Made by a program: the position numbers and the translations under genes. Of a stretch of DNA of 64,000 bases, positions 26,543 to 35,325 are shown piece by piece. The stretch's first letter is position 1. Each line of letters opens with the position of its first letter. The notes below the pieces were generated by a model, which searched no databases, had not been told where the DNA came from, and saw only the letters and a program-made list of their open reading frames with translations. The stretch comes from Pseudomonas gingeri (GTDB taxonomy: Bacteria > Pseudomonadota > Gammaproteobacteria > Pseudomonadales > Pseudomonadaceae): positions 1 to 64,000 of the forward strand of contig NZ_JACAPR010000012.1 of NCBI RefSeq assembly GCF_013385635.1, read 5' to 3'.

Positions 26543-27409
26543 TCAGCCGTGCACACCACTGCGAATCAACAGATCCTTCAGCACCGTGAGCAACTCCACC
26601 TCGCCCTTGCGCGACTCGCCGGCAAACTCGATCCAGCCTTCGTTGAAGCCATCGATCATCTGCATGCGCGGCAGCGGGTTGTTCATGCCCTGGCGGGTGA
26701 ACAGCGCCTGCCAGGTATCACGCGCGACCACTTCCATCCGCACCGGCTTGCCCAGCAATTGGGCGAAACCCGCGGCGATCTGATTTGGCGTGACCCGTTG
26801 CGGCCCTTCCAGTTCGACGATGCGCTTGCCGCTCCAGCTTTGCTGCAACAGCTGCGCCGCCAGGCGCCCGACGTCTGCCGTGGCGATCATCGGCACCTGC
26901 TTGTCCAGCGGTTGCAGAAAGCTCGGGACAACCCCCGTTTCAACGGCCGCAGCCACATCCCACAAGGCGTTCTCCATAAACCAGCCCGGACGCAGGAAGG
27001 TCACCGGCAAGTCCAGAGTGCCCAACCCCTGCTCAAGGATCTGCAACTGATTCAGCAGGTTCGGCTGGGTGGCCTGGGCACCGATGGTCGACAGGCACAC
27101 CACCCGCCCAGGCCGCGCCTGTTCCAGGGCCAGGCGCAAGGTTTCCACTACCTGCCGGGCCTCCGGGAAACCCGGGGTCGGATCGAAGTTCGACGGCATC
27201 ATCACAAAGACCGCGTCGACGCCGCTGAAGGCCTGCGTCAGCGCCTGGACATCATCGACATCCGCCAGCGCCACCTGGCAACCCTGACCGGCCCACAGTG
27301 CACCCTTCTCCGCGCTGCGCACCACCGCGCGCACCGGTTGCCGGGCCGCCAACAAGGTACGGGCGACAGCGCCACCGACTTGCCCGGTAATGCCCATGAC
27401 TGCGTACAT
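26543..27409 (-). CDS. NmrA/QOR2-like NAD(P)H-binding protein
   Basis: A 288-residue atypical SDR: the Rossmann motif is at the very N-terminus (MYAVMGITGQVGGAVARTLL), followed by VVRS and D50-V-D in the usual cofactor discrimination area. It lacks the classical YxxxK, like NmrA-type redox sensors and QOR2 quinone reductases. The start is preceded by GGAGGAAA. It is divergent from a LysR gene (112 bp apart) that probably controls it. It may be either a sensor or a reductase. Confidence 0.85.
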   Translation of the reverse strand: MYAVMGITGQVGGAVARTLLAARQPVRAVVRSAEKGALWAGQGCQVALADVDDVQALTQAFSGVDAVFVMMPSNFDPTPGFPEARQVVETLRLALEQARPGRVVCLSTIGAQATQPNLLNQLQILEQGLGTLDLPVTFLRPGWFMENALWDVAAAVETGVVPSFLQPLDKQVPMIATADVGRLAAQLLQQSWSGKRIVELEGPQRVTPNQIAAGFAQLLGKPVRMEVVARDTWQALFTRQGMNNPLPRMQMIDGFNEGWIEFAGESRKGEVELLTVLKDLLIRSGVHG

Positions 27410-27521
27410 AGAATTTCCTCCAGCGAGAAGCGACGTCTGTCGCGATGGAGAGAATTATCCGACGTGGTCGTGGATTCTCCGATAGCATGGATGTCATTGC
27501 ATAAGTGACAGGGAATCACCA

Positions 27522-28430
27522 ATGAGTTTCGACTCCAGCCTCGCCAGCGGCATGGGCGTCCTCAGTGCCGTGGTCGACAGCGGCAGTTTCGCCAAGGCCG
27601 CCGACAGCCTCGACATGACGCCATCCGGGGTCAGCCGGGCCATTGCGCGGCTGGAGAAGCGCCTGGGGATCCGTCTGTTCGACCGCACCACCCGCTCGAT
27701 CAAGCTGACCGACGAAGGCCGGCGGCTCTACGAAGAAATCGCCCCGTTGCTGGCCGGCCTGGAAGAAGCCGCCCACGCCGCCAGCGGCAGTGCCAGCAGC
27801 GTGCGCGGACGGCTGCGGGTGAATATCGACCCGTACTTTTCCCGGCTGATCCTCGGCCCTGCCCTCGGCGAGTTCATGGGTCGCCATCCGCTGTTGCAGC
27901 TGGAACTTTACACCCGCGATCACCTGGGTGACGTGGTGGCCGACGGCTTCGACCTCGCGGTGCGCTTCGGCCATCCGGCGTCTTCGTCGTTGGTGGCGCG
28001 CAAGCTGCTGGATGTGCGCGTGCTGACCTGCGCCTCGCCGGCCTACCTGAAGCGCCACGGCCGGCCACTGGCCCCGCTGGACATGGAAGACGAACGACAT
28101 GTCTGCGTGTCGTTCCGCGACCCGGAGAGCGGCCGACCGTTCCCCTGGGAATTCCACCGGGGCGGGCAACGGGTCGATGTGCGTAACAATGCCCGACTGG
28201 TGCTCAACGATGTCGGCACCTTGCACAGCATCTGCGAAAACGGCTACGCGATTGCCCAGGTCCTCGACCTGGGCGTGCAACCGATGCTCGACAGCGGTCG
28301 GTTGGTGGAACTGTTTCCCGACTGGCCCGATGAACGCTTCCCGCTGTATGCGCTGTACCCCTCGCGGCACCTGCCACCGGCCAAGGTCCGGGCCTTTCTG
28401 GATTTCGTCATCGAACTGAGTTCGCGCTGA
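27522..28430 (+). CDS. LysR-family transcriptional regulator
   Basis: A 302-residue LTTR of the group that often controls a neighbouring reductase; N-terminal HTH (GSFAKAADSLDMTPSGVSRA) and an effector domain with the pattern LTCASPAYLKRHGRP. Divergent from the NmrA-like gene, the probable target. Confidence 0.92.
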   Translation: MSFDSSLASGMGVLSAVVDSGSFAKAADSLDMTPSGVSRAIARLEKRLGIRLFDRTTRSIKLTDEGRRLYEEIAPLLAGLEEAAHAASGSASSVRGRLRVNIDPYFSRLILGPALGEFMGRHPLLQLELYTRDHLGDVVADGFDLAVRFGHPASSSLVARKLLDVRVLTCASPAYLKRHGRPLAPLDMEDERHVCVSFRDPESGRPFPWEFHRGGQRVDVRNNARLVLNDVGTLHSICENGYAIAQVLDLGVQPMLDSGRLVELFPDWPDERFPLYALYPSRHLPPAKVRAFLDFVIELSSR

Positions 28431-28434
28431 CCGT

Positions 28435-28519
28435 GCAGGAGCCGGCTTGCCGGCGATCATATCGACACGTTGTCCCGTGAAACCGCGCGGCCTGGATCGC
28501 CAGCAAGCTGGCTCCGACG
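28435..28519. repeat. Imperfect inverted REP pair
   Basis: Left arm caggagccggcttgccggcg and a diverged inverted right arm cgccagcaagctggctccga. Same family as 26452-26535, between convergent genes. Confidence 0.75.
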
Positions 28520-28529
28520 GGGCGTCGTG

Positions 28530-28961
28530 TCAGGCTGTGCGATGCTGCAACAGCCGCTCACGCAGCACGTCATACGCCCAGTGGTAGACATAGGTGTACG
28601 GCAGGAAAAACAGCAGCACACCGATGTCCAGCAGCAATGCCCTCAGCAGGCTCAACTCCAGCCACCAGGCGATCAGCGGCACGCTCACCACGACCAGCCC
28701 GCCTTCGAACAGCAGTGCATGCAACACTCGGGTCCAACCATTGTGAGTCAGGGCCAGGCGTTCGCGCAGCCGGTCGAACAGGCCATTGAACAACACGTTC
28801 CAGCCCAGGGCGATACAGCAGTTGAAAACCGTGACCACACCCATGTCCAACATCGGCTTGTCCATCATCCAGGCAAACAATGGCGTGCACAGCAACACCG
28901 CGAAAAACTCGAAGCCGATGGCCTGGAAAACACGTTCGGTAAAGGATTTGCGGGTGCTCAT
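28530..28961 (-). CDS. PACE-family multidrug efflux protein
   Basis: A 143-residue inner-membrane protein with four segments arranged as two bacterial transmembrane pairs. The family motifs are visible: FQAIGFE near residue 18, WNVLFNGLFD closing pair one, RVLHALLFEGGL opening pair two and YTYVYHWAYD closing it. PACE proteins such as AceI export biocides like chlorhexidine using protons; the acidic residue in the first segment (Glu18) is present. The start at 28961 fits the family N-terminus. It is divergent from a LysR gene 89 bp away, the usual regulator arrangement. Confidence 0.9.
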   Translation of the reverse strand: MSTRKSFTERVFQAIGFEFFAVLLCTPLFAWMMDKPMLDMGVVTVFNCCIALGWNVLFNGLFDRLRERLALTHNGWTRVLHALLFEGGLVVVSVPLIAWWLELSLLRALLLDIGVLLFFLPYTYVYHWAYDVLRERLLQHRTA

Positions 28962-29050
28962 GATGGGATCCCCCAAGGTGTCGAGGGTTGTGATTATCGC
29001 CATCCACACAGATACTAAAAGTCGATTACCATCGACCAAGACGATAGTTC

Positions 29051-29905
29051 ATGGCCTCCAATGAAATGCTCCAGGCCTTTGTCCAGGCCGCGACCCTCGG
29101 CTCGTTTTCCGCCGCCGCGCGCAAATTGGGTAAAAGCCAATCGACCATCAGTGCCGCCGTGGCCGGCCTGGAGATCGACCTCGGCTTCGCACTGTTCGAC
29201 CGCAGCACCCGCAAGCCGAGCCTTACCGCCGCCGGCCATGTGATGCTGCAAAAGGCCGAGGATATCCTTGCCGCCAGCAACCGCCTGGAGATGGCCGCCA
29301 GCCAACTGGCCCAGGGGCTGGAGCCGAAGTTGACCGTGGTGATTTCCGACACCTACCAGTCCGATCGCTTCGAGGCTTCGCTCAGCGGTTTCGCCGCGCG
29401 CTACCCGGATCTGGAACTCGAATGCCTGATCGCCGAATGCGCCGACCTGGTGGAACTGGTCCAGCACGGTCGGGCGCAACTGGCCTTTGCCGAAACCCAG
29501 GACAGCTACCCGCCGGACCTGAGCAGCGCCACTGTCGACGAGCGCACCGAATTCGCCGTATTCGTCCACCGCGACCATCCCCTGACAGGCTTGAAAAAGG
29601 TCGACCAGGCGGCCTTGCAGCAACACCGCGAACTGCGCCTGACGACCATCGTCAATCCCTATGAGACCCGTGCCCCGGGGCGAGTCTGGTCAGCGTCGAG
29701 TTACCTGATGCTATTGGAGATGGCCCAACGCGGCTTTGGCTGGGCGCCGCTGCCGCGCTGGCTGGTAGGGCGTTTCGACAGCGGTTCGCTGGTGGAACTG
29801 CAAGTTCGCGGCTGGCCAAAACCGGTATCGGTCGATGCCCTCTGGTCGCGCCTGCACCCACCCGGGCCGGCGGGCAGCTGGTTGCTGGCGAAGATGCTCG
29901 AATAG
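29051..29905 (+). CDS. LysR-family regulator, probably of the PACE gene
   Basis: A 284-residue LTTR with N-terminal HTH (SFSAAARKLGKSQSTISAAV) and effector domain. Divergent from the PACE efflux gene with a short shared promoter region, the arrangement known for AceR/AceI. The inducer is probably the exported compound (inferred). Confidence 0.9.
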   Translation: MASNEMLQAFVQAATLGSFSAAARKLGKSQSTISAAVAGLEIDLGFALFDRSTRKPSLTAAGHVMLQKAEDILAASNRLEMAASQLAQGLEPKLTVVISDTYQSDRFEASLSGFAARYPDLELECLIAECADLVELVQHGRAQLAFAETQDSYPPDLSSATVDERTEFAVFVHRDHPLTGLKKVDQAALQQHRELRLTTIVNPYETRAPGRVWSASSYLMLLEMAQRGFGWAPLPRWLVGRFDSGSLVELQVRGWPKPVSVDALWSRLHPPGPAGSWLLAKMLE

Positions 29906-29912
29906 ATCGGCG

Positions 29913-30755
29913 TCAGGCGACAGCGGCAGACGGCGGCCGGTTGGCCTGGAAGTATTCGTGCAGGGCCCGCAACGTTGGCAGTTCCAGGGCCTGGGTCGCG
30001 TAACACAGACCAACCCGGCGACTCGGTGCCGGCAGGTGCAGGGGGCGGATCTTCACGCCGGCATGCCCGGCCGCCAGGGAGTGCGGCAGCATCGCCACAC
30101 CGATTCCGGCGGCGACCATGTGCAGGGCCTGCTTGAGCGAGTCGGCATGCCCGGCCACGGTTTCCGGCGAGCGCCCGTAGAGCGCCATCAACCGCTGGTG
30201 GGAGTCGTGACCCGGACAGGTGATCCAGTCGTTGATCGGCACCCAGGGTTGGCCGGCAGCGGCGTTCGCCATCGGGTGCTCACCGGGCAGGACCATCACG
30301 TAGGACTCTTCCCAGAGCGGCAGGAACAACTCGTCCTCACAGCATTGCTCCTCCACCGCCAACCGTGCGTCGCCGTGGCAGCCCTCATGCAGGGTCAGCA
30401 GCAGATTCGGCATGGCCTGGCGAGCCTGGCGCAGGAAGGCCTCGACCTGGCTGTCGGCGATATCACCTTCGACGCCCAGTGCCAGCGGCGCGCGATCCTC
30501 ACGTCCGCGAAACAGGCGACTCAAGGCCTGCGCCTCGGCCACCATCCGCCGCGCCTGGGGATACAGCACCCGCGCTTCGTCACTCACCTCCACCCCGCGC
30601 GGTTGACGCACGAACAGCGCGGCGCCGAGTTCCTCTTCCAACTGACGGATCGTCACCGACAAGGTCGGCTGGCTGATAAACAGGCGCTGGGCCGCCGAGG
30701 TGATATTGCGTTCCTCGAAGACCGCGAGAAACGCCTTGAGATGGCGAATATCCAT
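29913..30755 (-). CDS. LysR-family transcriptional regulator
   Basis: A 280-residue LTTR starting MDIRHLKAFLAVFEERNITS with a winged HTH and effector domain. The ATG at 30755 follows GGAAT; an upstream extension is rich in hydrophobic residues and atypical. It is divergent from the SDR gene at 30866 (110 bp), the probable target. It ends 8 bp from the end of the preceding LysR gene (convergent). Confidence 0.92.
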   Translation of the reverse strand: MDIRHLKAFLAVFEERNITSAAQRLFISQPTLSVTIRQLEEELGAALFVRQPRGVEVSDEARVLYPQARRMVAEAQALSRLFRGREDRAPLALGVEGDIADSQVEAFLRQARQAMPNLLLTLHEGCHGDARLAVEEQCCEDELFLPLWEESYVMVLPGEHPMANAAAGQPWVPINDWITCPGHDSHQRLMALYGRSPETVAGHADSLKQALHMVAAGIGVAMLPHSLAAGHAGVKIRPLHLPAPSRRVGLCYATQALELPTLRALHEYFQANRPPSAAVA

Positions 30756-30865
30756 AGGGAATTCCGATAGCAGACAGAGAAATAAGGCATTTTTAAGCAA
30801 CGAACCGCCTGAATATACTGCCAGCCATTGTCAGGCATTGGTTTTTATTATTTCAGGAGAGTCCC

Positions 30866-31594
30866 ATGAGCAAGCCACTGATCATTATCACCGGCGCCAG
30901 TTCCGGTATTGGCGAAGCGACCGCCCGGCTGCTGTCGGCAGCCGGCCATCCGCTGTTGCTGCTGGCACGGCGCACCGAGCGCCTGGAAGCCCTGGCGTTG
31001 CCCAACACCCTGAGTCGTGGTGTCGACGTCACCGACCGCAACGCCCTGCTGGCGGCTGTTACCGAAGCCGAGGCGCTGTACGGACCGGCGGATGCGCTGA
31101 TCAACAATGCCGGGGTGATGTTGCTGGGCAACATCAGCGAACAGGACCCGGAACAGTGGGACCGGATGTTCGACGTCAACGTCAAGGGCCTGCTCAATGG
31201 CGTCCATGCGGTGACAGCCGGGATGGTCGAGCGCAAGCGCGGCACCATCATCAACATCAGCTCGGTGGCCGGACGCAAGACCTTCCCCAACCATGTCGCC
31301 TATGTCGGGACCAAATTCGCGGTCCACGGGCTGTCGGAGAACCTGCGCGAAGAACTGGCGCCGCACAATGTACGCGTGATCACCATCGCCCCCGGTGCCG
31401 TGGAAACCGAACTGCTGAGCCACACCACCGACGACGCGATCAAGAGCGGGTATGAAGCCTGGAAGGCCGGGGACATGGGTGGCGTGGTGCTCAGCGCCGA
31501 TGACGTCGCGACGGCTATCCGCTATGCCTACGAACAGCCGCAGCATGTGTGCATCCGGGAAATCGTCCTGGCGGCGACACGGCAGCAGCCGTAA
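30866..31594 (+). CDS. Short-chain dehydrogenase/reductase
   Basis: A 242-residue classical SDR (YdfG-like): TGASSGIG (9-16), NNAG (80-83), Tyr146/Lys150 (YVGTK). The ribosome site TCAGGAGAG is strong. It is probably regulated by the divergent LysR. Substrate unknown, possibly a 3-hydroxy acid or aldehyde. Confidence 0.9.
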   Translation: MSKPLIIITGASSGIGEATARLLSAAGHPLLLLARRTERLEALALPNTLSRGVDVTDRNALLAAVTEAEALYGPADALINNAGVMLLGNISEQDPEQWDRMFDVNVKGLLNGVHAVTAGMVERKRGTIINISSVAGRKTFPNHVAYVGTKFAVHGLSENLREELAPHNVRVITIAPGAVETELLSHTTDDAIKSGYEAWKAGDMGGVVLSADDVATAIRYAYEQPQHVCIREIVLAATRQQP

Positions 31595-31625
31595 GGCGTT
31601 ACCGATGCGGTGCTGGTGCGGCAGC

Positions 31626-31716
31626 CTTCGCGGGCAAGCCCGCTCCCACAAGGTGGATGTCGTCCAAACGGATTGGGCACGACGCGGACACTGTGGGAGC
31701 GGGCTTGCCCGCGAAG
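31626..31716. repeat. Inverted pair of REP elements (GCGGGCTTGCCCGC type)
   Basis: Left arm cttcgcgggcaagcccgctc and inverted right arm gagcgggcttgcccgcgaag, between convergent genes. One of the cleanest doublets in the window. Confidence 0.85.
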
Positions 31717-31753
31717 GCGCCGGCAGGAGCAGCCCGAACCACCCTGCCAGTCA

Positions 31754-32998
31754 CTACTCCTCCAGTTCGTCCAGCCGGCCCTGGATGAAGCGCTGCTCCG
31801 GGGCCTGTTGCGTCAGCTCCAGTGCTCGCCGATAAGCCTCCCGTGCCTCGTCCAGGCGGCCCAGCCGACGACAGAAGTCGGCCCGGGCCGAATGGGCCAG
31901 GTGATAATCCTGCAACTCGCCCCTCCCCAGAATCTCTTCCAGCAGTGTCAGCCCGGCCAATGGTCCGTCGCGCATGGCCACGGCCACCGCGCGGTTCAAC
32001 TCGATCACCGGGGACGGCACGGCGCGCAGCAACAGGTCATACAGCCCGGCAATCTGCGCCCAGTCGGTTTCGTCGGCAGTGGCCGCCTCGGCATGCACCG
32101 CCGCGATCGCCGCTTGCAGGCCATAGGGCCCGAAACGCCCGGAGCCCAACGCCCGCTCGACCCAGCCACAGCCCTCGGCGATCAGTTCGGCATTCCACAA
32201 CGAGCGGTCCTGGGCATCGAGCAACACCAACTCACCACTCGCCGACACCCGTGCCTGGCGTCGCGACTCATGCAGCAACATCAGCGCCAGCAATCCCATG
32301 ACTTCCGTATCCGGCAGCAACTCCAGCAGCAACCGCGCCAGGCGGATCGCCTCCGCGGTCAGTTCGTCGCGGGTCAGGCTGCCACCGAGGGAAGCCGAAT
32401 AACCTTCATTGAACACCAGGTAGATCACCCGCAGAACGCTATCCAGGCGTTCGGGCAGCTCGGCCAGGGATGGCACCTGGTAGGGAATTTTCGCATCGCG
32501 GATCTTCGCCTTGGCGCGGACGATCCGCTGGGCAATGGTCGACGGCGTCGAGAGAAACGCGCGGGCGATTTCTTCCGTGGTCAAGTCGCAGACTTCCCGC
32601 AACGTCAGTGGCACCTGGGCATCCGCGGAGAGGGCCGGATGACAACAGGTGAAGATCAGCCGCAGCCGGTCATCCTGCAGATCCTCAACATCCCACTCGC
32701 TTTGTTCAAGTTCTTCGGCCTGGGCGATCAACTGCGCCTGGGAGGCAGCGAAACGCGCCCGCCGGCGCAGCACATCGATCGCCTTGAAGCGTCCGGTGGA
32801 GACCAGCCAGGCCCGTGGGTTGGCCGGCACACCATCGCTCTGCCAACGCTCGACAGCGATAAAAAACGCCTCGTGCAAGGCCTCCTCCGCCAGATCGAAA
32901 TCGCCGAGCAGACGAATCAGGGTCGCGAGAATCCGCCGCGACTCCTGACGATAGACGAGTTCGACCTGCTGCTTGATGGCCTGCGGCGTCTCCGTCAA
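31754..32998 (-). CDS. ECF42-type sigma factor with C-terminal extension
   Basis: A 414-residue RNA polymerase sigma factor. Residues ~10-80 are region 2 (ATLIRLLGDFDLAEEALHEA), ~115-165 region 4 (LTLREVCDLTTEEIARAFL), and a long C-terminal extension (~180-414) of the DUF6596/TPR-like type defines the ECF42 group, which is linked to DGPF/YCII genes rather than to an anti-sigma factor. Both features occur here. Translation appears to start at a TTG that overlaps the stop of the preceding gene (TTGA), because there is no ATG near the family N-terminus. Last gene of a three-gene operon. Confidence 0.88.
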   Translation of the reverse strand: MTETPQAIKQQVELVYRQESRRILATLIRLLGDFDLAEEALHEAFFIAVERWQSDGVPANPRAWLVSTGRFKAIDVLRRRARFAASQAQLIAQAEELEQSEWDVEDLQDDRLRLIFTCCHPALSADAQVPLTLREVCDLTTEEIARAFLSTPSTIAQRIVRAKAKIRDAKIPYQVPSLAELPERLDSVLRVIYLVFNEGYSASLGGSLTRDELTAEAIRLARLLLELLPDTEVMGLLALMLLHESRRQARVSASGELVLLDAQDRSLWNAELIAEGCGWVERALGSGRFGPYGLQAAIAAVHAEAATADETDWAQIAGLYDLLLRAVPSPVIELNRAVAVAMRDGPLAGLTLLEEILGRGELQDYHLAHSARADFCRRLGRLDEAREAYRRALELTQQAPEQRFIQGRLDELEE

Positions 32999-33486
32999 TC
33001 CGGCAACCCCTGTTCGAGCAGCAAGGCCAGCCGGTCGAGACTTTCACCCCAGCCCTGGTGAAAGCCCATCTCTTCGTGGGCATCTCGCTCCGCCGCGCTC
33101 CAATGCATCGCACTGGCGGTATAGAGGGTGCCGCCCTCGGCTTCTTCCAGGGTGATGCGCGCGGTCATGAACGGCTTGCCGGTGGGAATCCAGCCGGGGC
33201 TGAAGGCATCGGTAAAGACGATCCGCTCGGGCGCGGCAATCTCCAGGAACACCCCTTGATACGGATACTCGGTGCCATCCGGCGCGCGCATGACCGTACG
33301 GAACAGGCCGCCGACCCACAACTGCATATCGCAGACCGGCGTGGTCATGCCGTGGTGCCCCCACCAGCGGGCGAGCAGACGAGGTTCGGTCCAGGCGCGG
33401 AACACCTGGTTGCGCGGCGCGCCCAGCAGGCGACTGATGGACAACTCGAACTCCGCGCCGGCCGGCGCCAACGATAGATTGCTCAT
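32995..33486 (-). CDS. SRPBCC/AHSA1-domain protein
   Basis: A 163-residue START-like fold protein of the AHSA1 (activator of Hsp90 homologue) group: FELSISRLLGAPRNQVFRAW at the start, WWGHHGMTT, and the C-terminal helix MGFHQGWGESLDRLALLLE. These proteins bind hydrophobic ligands. It lies between the YCII gene and the sigma factor, overlapping the latter by four bases, so the two are translationally coupled. Confidence 0.88.
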   Translation of the reverse strand: MSNLSLAPAGAEFELSISRLLGAPRNQVFRAWTEPRLLARWWGHHGMTTPVCDMQLWVGGLFRTVMRAPDGTEYPYQGVFLEIAAPERIVFTDAFSPGWIPTGKPFMTARITLEEAEGGTLYTASAMHWSAAERDAHEEMGFHQGWGESLDRLALLLEQGLPD

Positions 33487-33557
33487 GGGAAGGCTCCTCT
33501 TATTGTTATGGGCTTGCGTTGTTCGCTGCTTGAGGTTCAGCGCGGGTCATGGCGCCT

Positions 33558-33902
33558 CTACAGATTCAACTCCCGAACCGGACGGACTTCAACACTGCCG
33601 ACACGGGCAGCCGGAATATTTCCGGCAATCTGCAAGGCCTCGTTGAGGTCCTTGGCCTCCACCAGGTAGAACCCCGCGAGTTGCTCCTTGGTTTCGGCAA
33701 ACGGCCCGTCGGTAATGGACAGCTTGCCCCCACGCATGCGCACCGTGGTGGCGGTCTGCACCGACTCCAGCGGTTCGGCGGCGAGCATCCGGCCACTGGC
33801 CTGGATCGACTGCGCGTACGCCAGGCATTCGGGATCCTTGGGGCTGTCGGGGTGGGAGTGCAACAGCTCTTCGTTACTGTAGATCAGGCACAGGTATTTC
33901 AT
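33558..33902 (-). CDS. YCII-related (DGPF) protein
   Basis: A 114-residue dimeric alpha-beta barrel-like protein beginning MKYLCLIY and containing the diagnostic ITDGPFAETKEQLAGFYLVE segment. DGPF proteins are the conserved partners of ECF42 sigma factors and are usually among their targets; the molecular function is unclear. The start at 33902 follows GGAGACC. First gene of the YCII - AHSA1 - sigma operon. Confidence 0.92.
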   Translation of the reverse strand: MKYLCLIYSNEELLHSHPDSPKDPECLAYAQSIQASGRMLAAEPLESVQTATTVRMRGGKLSITDGPFAETKEQLAGFYLVEAKDLNEALQIAGNIPAARVGSVEVRPVRELNL

Positions 33903-34119
33903 CGCAGGTCTCCAGGATAGTCGGACAACTATGGCTGCTGTTTGGGAATCTGGCTTCGACACTTGGCGAAGCCCCCCACCTCCAGGCGGGAACATTGACT
34001 AGTCGAACAGGCAGGGAGCCAATCGACAACCTGCCGGGGATTTCGGAAAAAAAACGGCACATCCGAGAAAGCCGATAGAATCCTGCGTTCATGCCTACAG
34101 GAAAAAAGGACCCGTCGCC

Positions 34120-34605
34120 GTGAGAACCACCCTGGTCGACTATACGACCCTGACCCCGGCCCAGCTCGAACAACTGGACCTGATTCAAGTTGATGCGGCG
34201 CAAAAGGAATTCTCCAGCGATATCGCTGGCGGACTTGCGGTCCTGCACGCTCATCAGGGCAACGATGTGAAGGGTTTTGTCCTGTTGGACGAAGCGTTGC
34301 CGGTGGCGTTCCTGCTGCTCAAGCGACCGCCCGCCTCGCCGGCCTGGGCCACCGGCACGACCTGTACGCTGCATGCCTTGCAGGTCGATAAAGACCAACA
34401 GGGACGCGGCCTTGGAAGACGCTGCATGGAGGCCCTGCCTGCTGTCGCCCGGGCTGCCTGGCCCGAAACCACTCATCTGATGCTGGCGGTGGATGCTGGC
34501 AATCACGCGGCTCGCGGGCTGTACCTGAAGCAGGGATTCATCGACAGCGGCGAAACCTTTTACGGTCGGGTCGGCGAAGAACGCCGGCTGACCCTGGCGC
34601 TATGA
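34120..34605 (+). CDS. GNAT-family N-acetyltransferase
   Basis: A 161-residue acetyltransferase with the acetyl-CoA site LQVDKDQQGRGLGRR (motif A) and C-terminal AARGLYLKQGF. It begins at a GTG after AAAAAAGGA; no in-frame ATG fits better. Its stop overlaps the start of the next, paralogous gene by four bases (ATGA). Substrate unknown. Confidence 0.85.
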   Translation: MRTTLVDYTTLTPAQLEQLDLIQVDAAQKEFSSDIAGGLAVLHAHQGNDVKGFVLLDEALPVAFLLLKRPPASPAWATGTTCTLHALQVDKDQQGRGLGRRCMEALPAVARAAWPETTHLMLAVDAGNHAARGLYLKQGFIDSGETFYGRVGEERRLTLAL

Positions 34606-35132
34606 ATACCGCCCCGGCGACCGCGGCAACTGCCGGGGCATCCACGTCAGGCATCGACGTGCAAACCCGTCTGGCCTGCTACTACGAGCTGTCACCCCGG
34701 CAACGCGAACAGCTCGATACGCTGCAGGTGTATCCCGAGCAACTGCCCTTCTGCGGCGATATCCAGTGCGCGTTGTATTTTCTGCCCCCTGCCCCGCACG
34801 CCGGAGTGAAGGGCCTGGTACTGCTCGACGGGGAAACCCCGGTGGGCTTCCTGCTGCTCAAGCGCCATCCGCTGGTCCCGCACTGGGCCGGCAGCGGCAG
34901 CGTCGCGCTGCACGCCGTGCAGGTGGACAAGCGTGCCCAGGGGCGTGGCTTCGGTGCGGCCCTCATGCAAGCCCTGCCCGACACCGCCCGCCGGCTCTGG
35001 CCCGAAGCGCTCGAACTGGTGCTGTCGGTCGGCAACGACAACCCGCACGCCATGGGTTTTTACCTCAGGCAGGGCTGGGTCGATACCGGCGAGGCCTATC
35101 AGGGCGAGCGGCGCCTGGCACTCAGACTTTAG
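34602..35132 (+). CDS. GNAT-family N-acetyltransferase (tandem paralogue)
   Basis: A 176-residue acetyltransferase clearly homologous to the preceding gene along its length (shared VLLD...PV.FLLLKR, LHA.QVDK..QGRG.G, and FYLRQGWVDTGE). It has an extra Ala/Thr-rich N-terminus of ~18 residues. The two are translationally coupled, suggesting tandem duplication and possibly a heterodimer. Substrate unknown. Confidence 0.85.
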   Translation: MNTAPATAATAGASTSGIDVQTRLACYYELSPRQREQLDTLQVYPEQLPFCGDIQCALYFLPPAPHAGVKGLVLLDGETPVGFLLLKRHPLVPHWAGSGSVALHAVQVDKRAQGRGFGAALMQALPDTARRLWPEALELVLSVGNDNPHAMGFYLRQGWVDTGEAYQGERRLALRL

Positions 35133-35325
35133 CGGCACTCGACCGGACAACAGACGGCCAATGATGGCGATTACAGGGTGGCCATATATATGAGATCAAC
35201 TATTCATTACTGGTAAAACTTGAGCGCTTTGCAAACTTGCCCTTCGGATATTAAATCAAGTCGCCCCTGCTTCGGCATCAGGCAGGGAATCGTTTTGTTA
35301 ATAACTTGAAAGGATTCAATAATAA

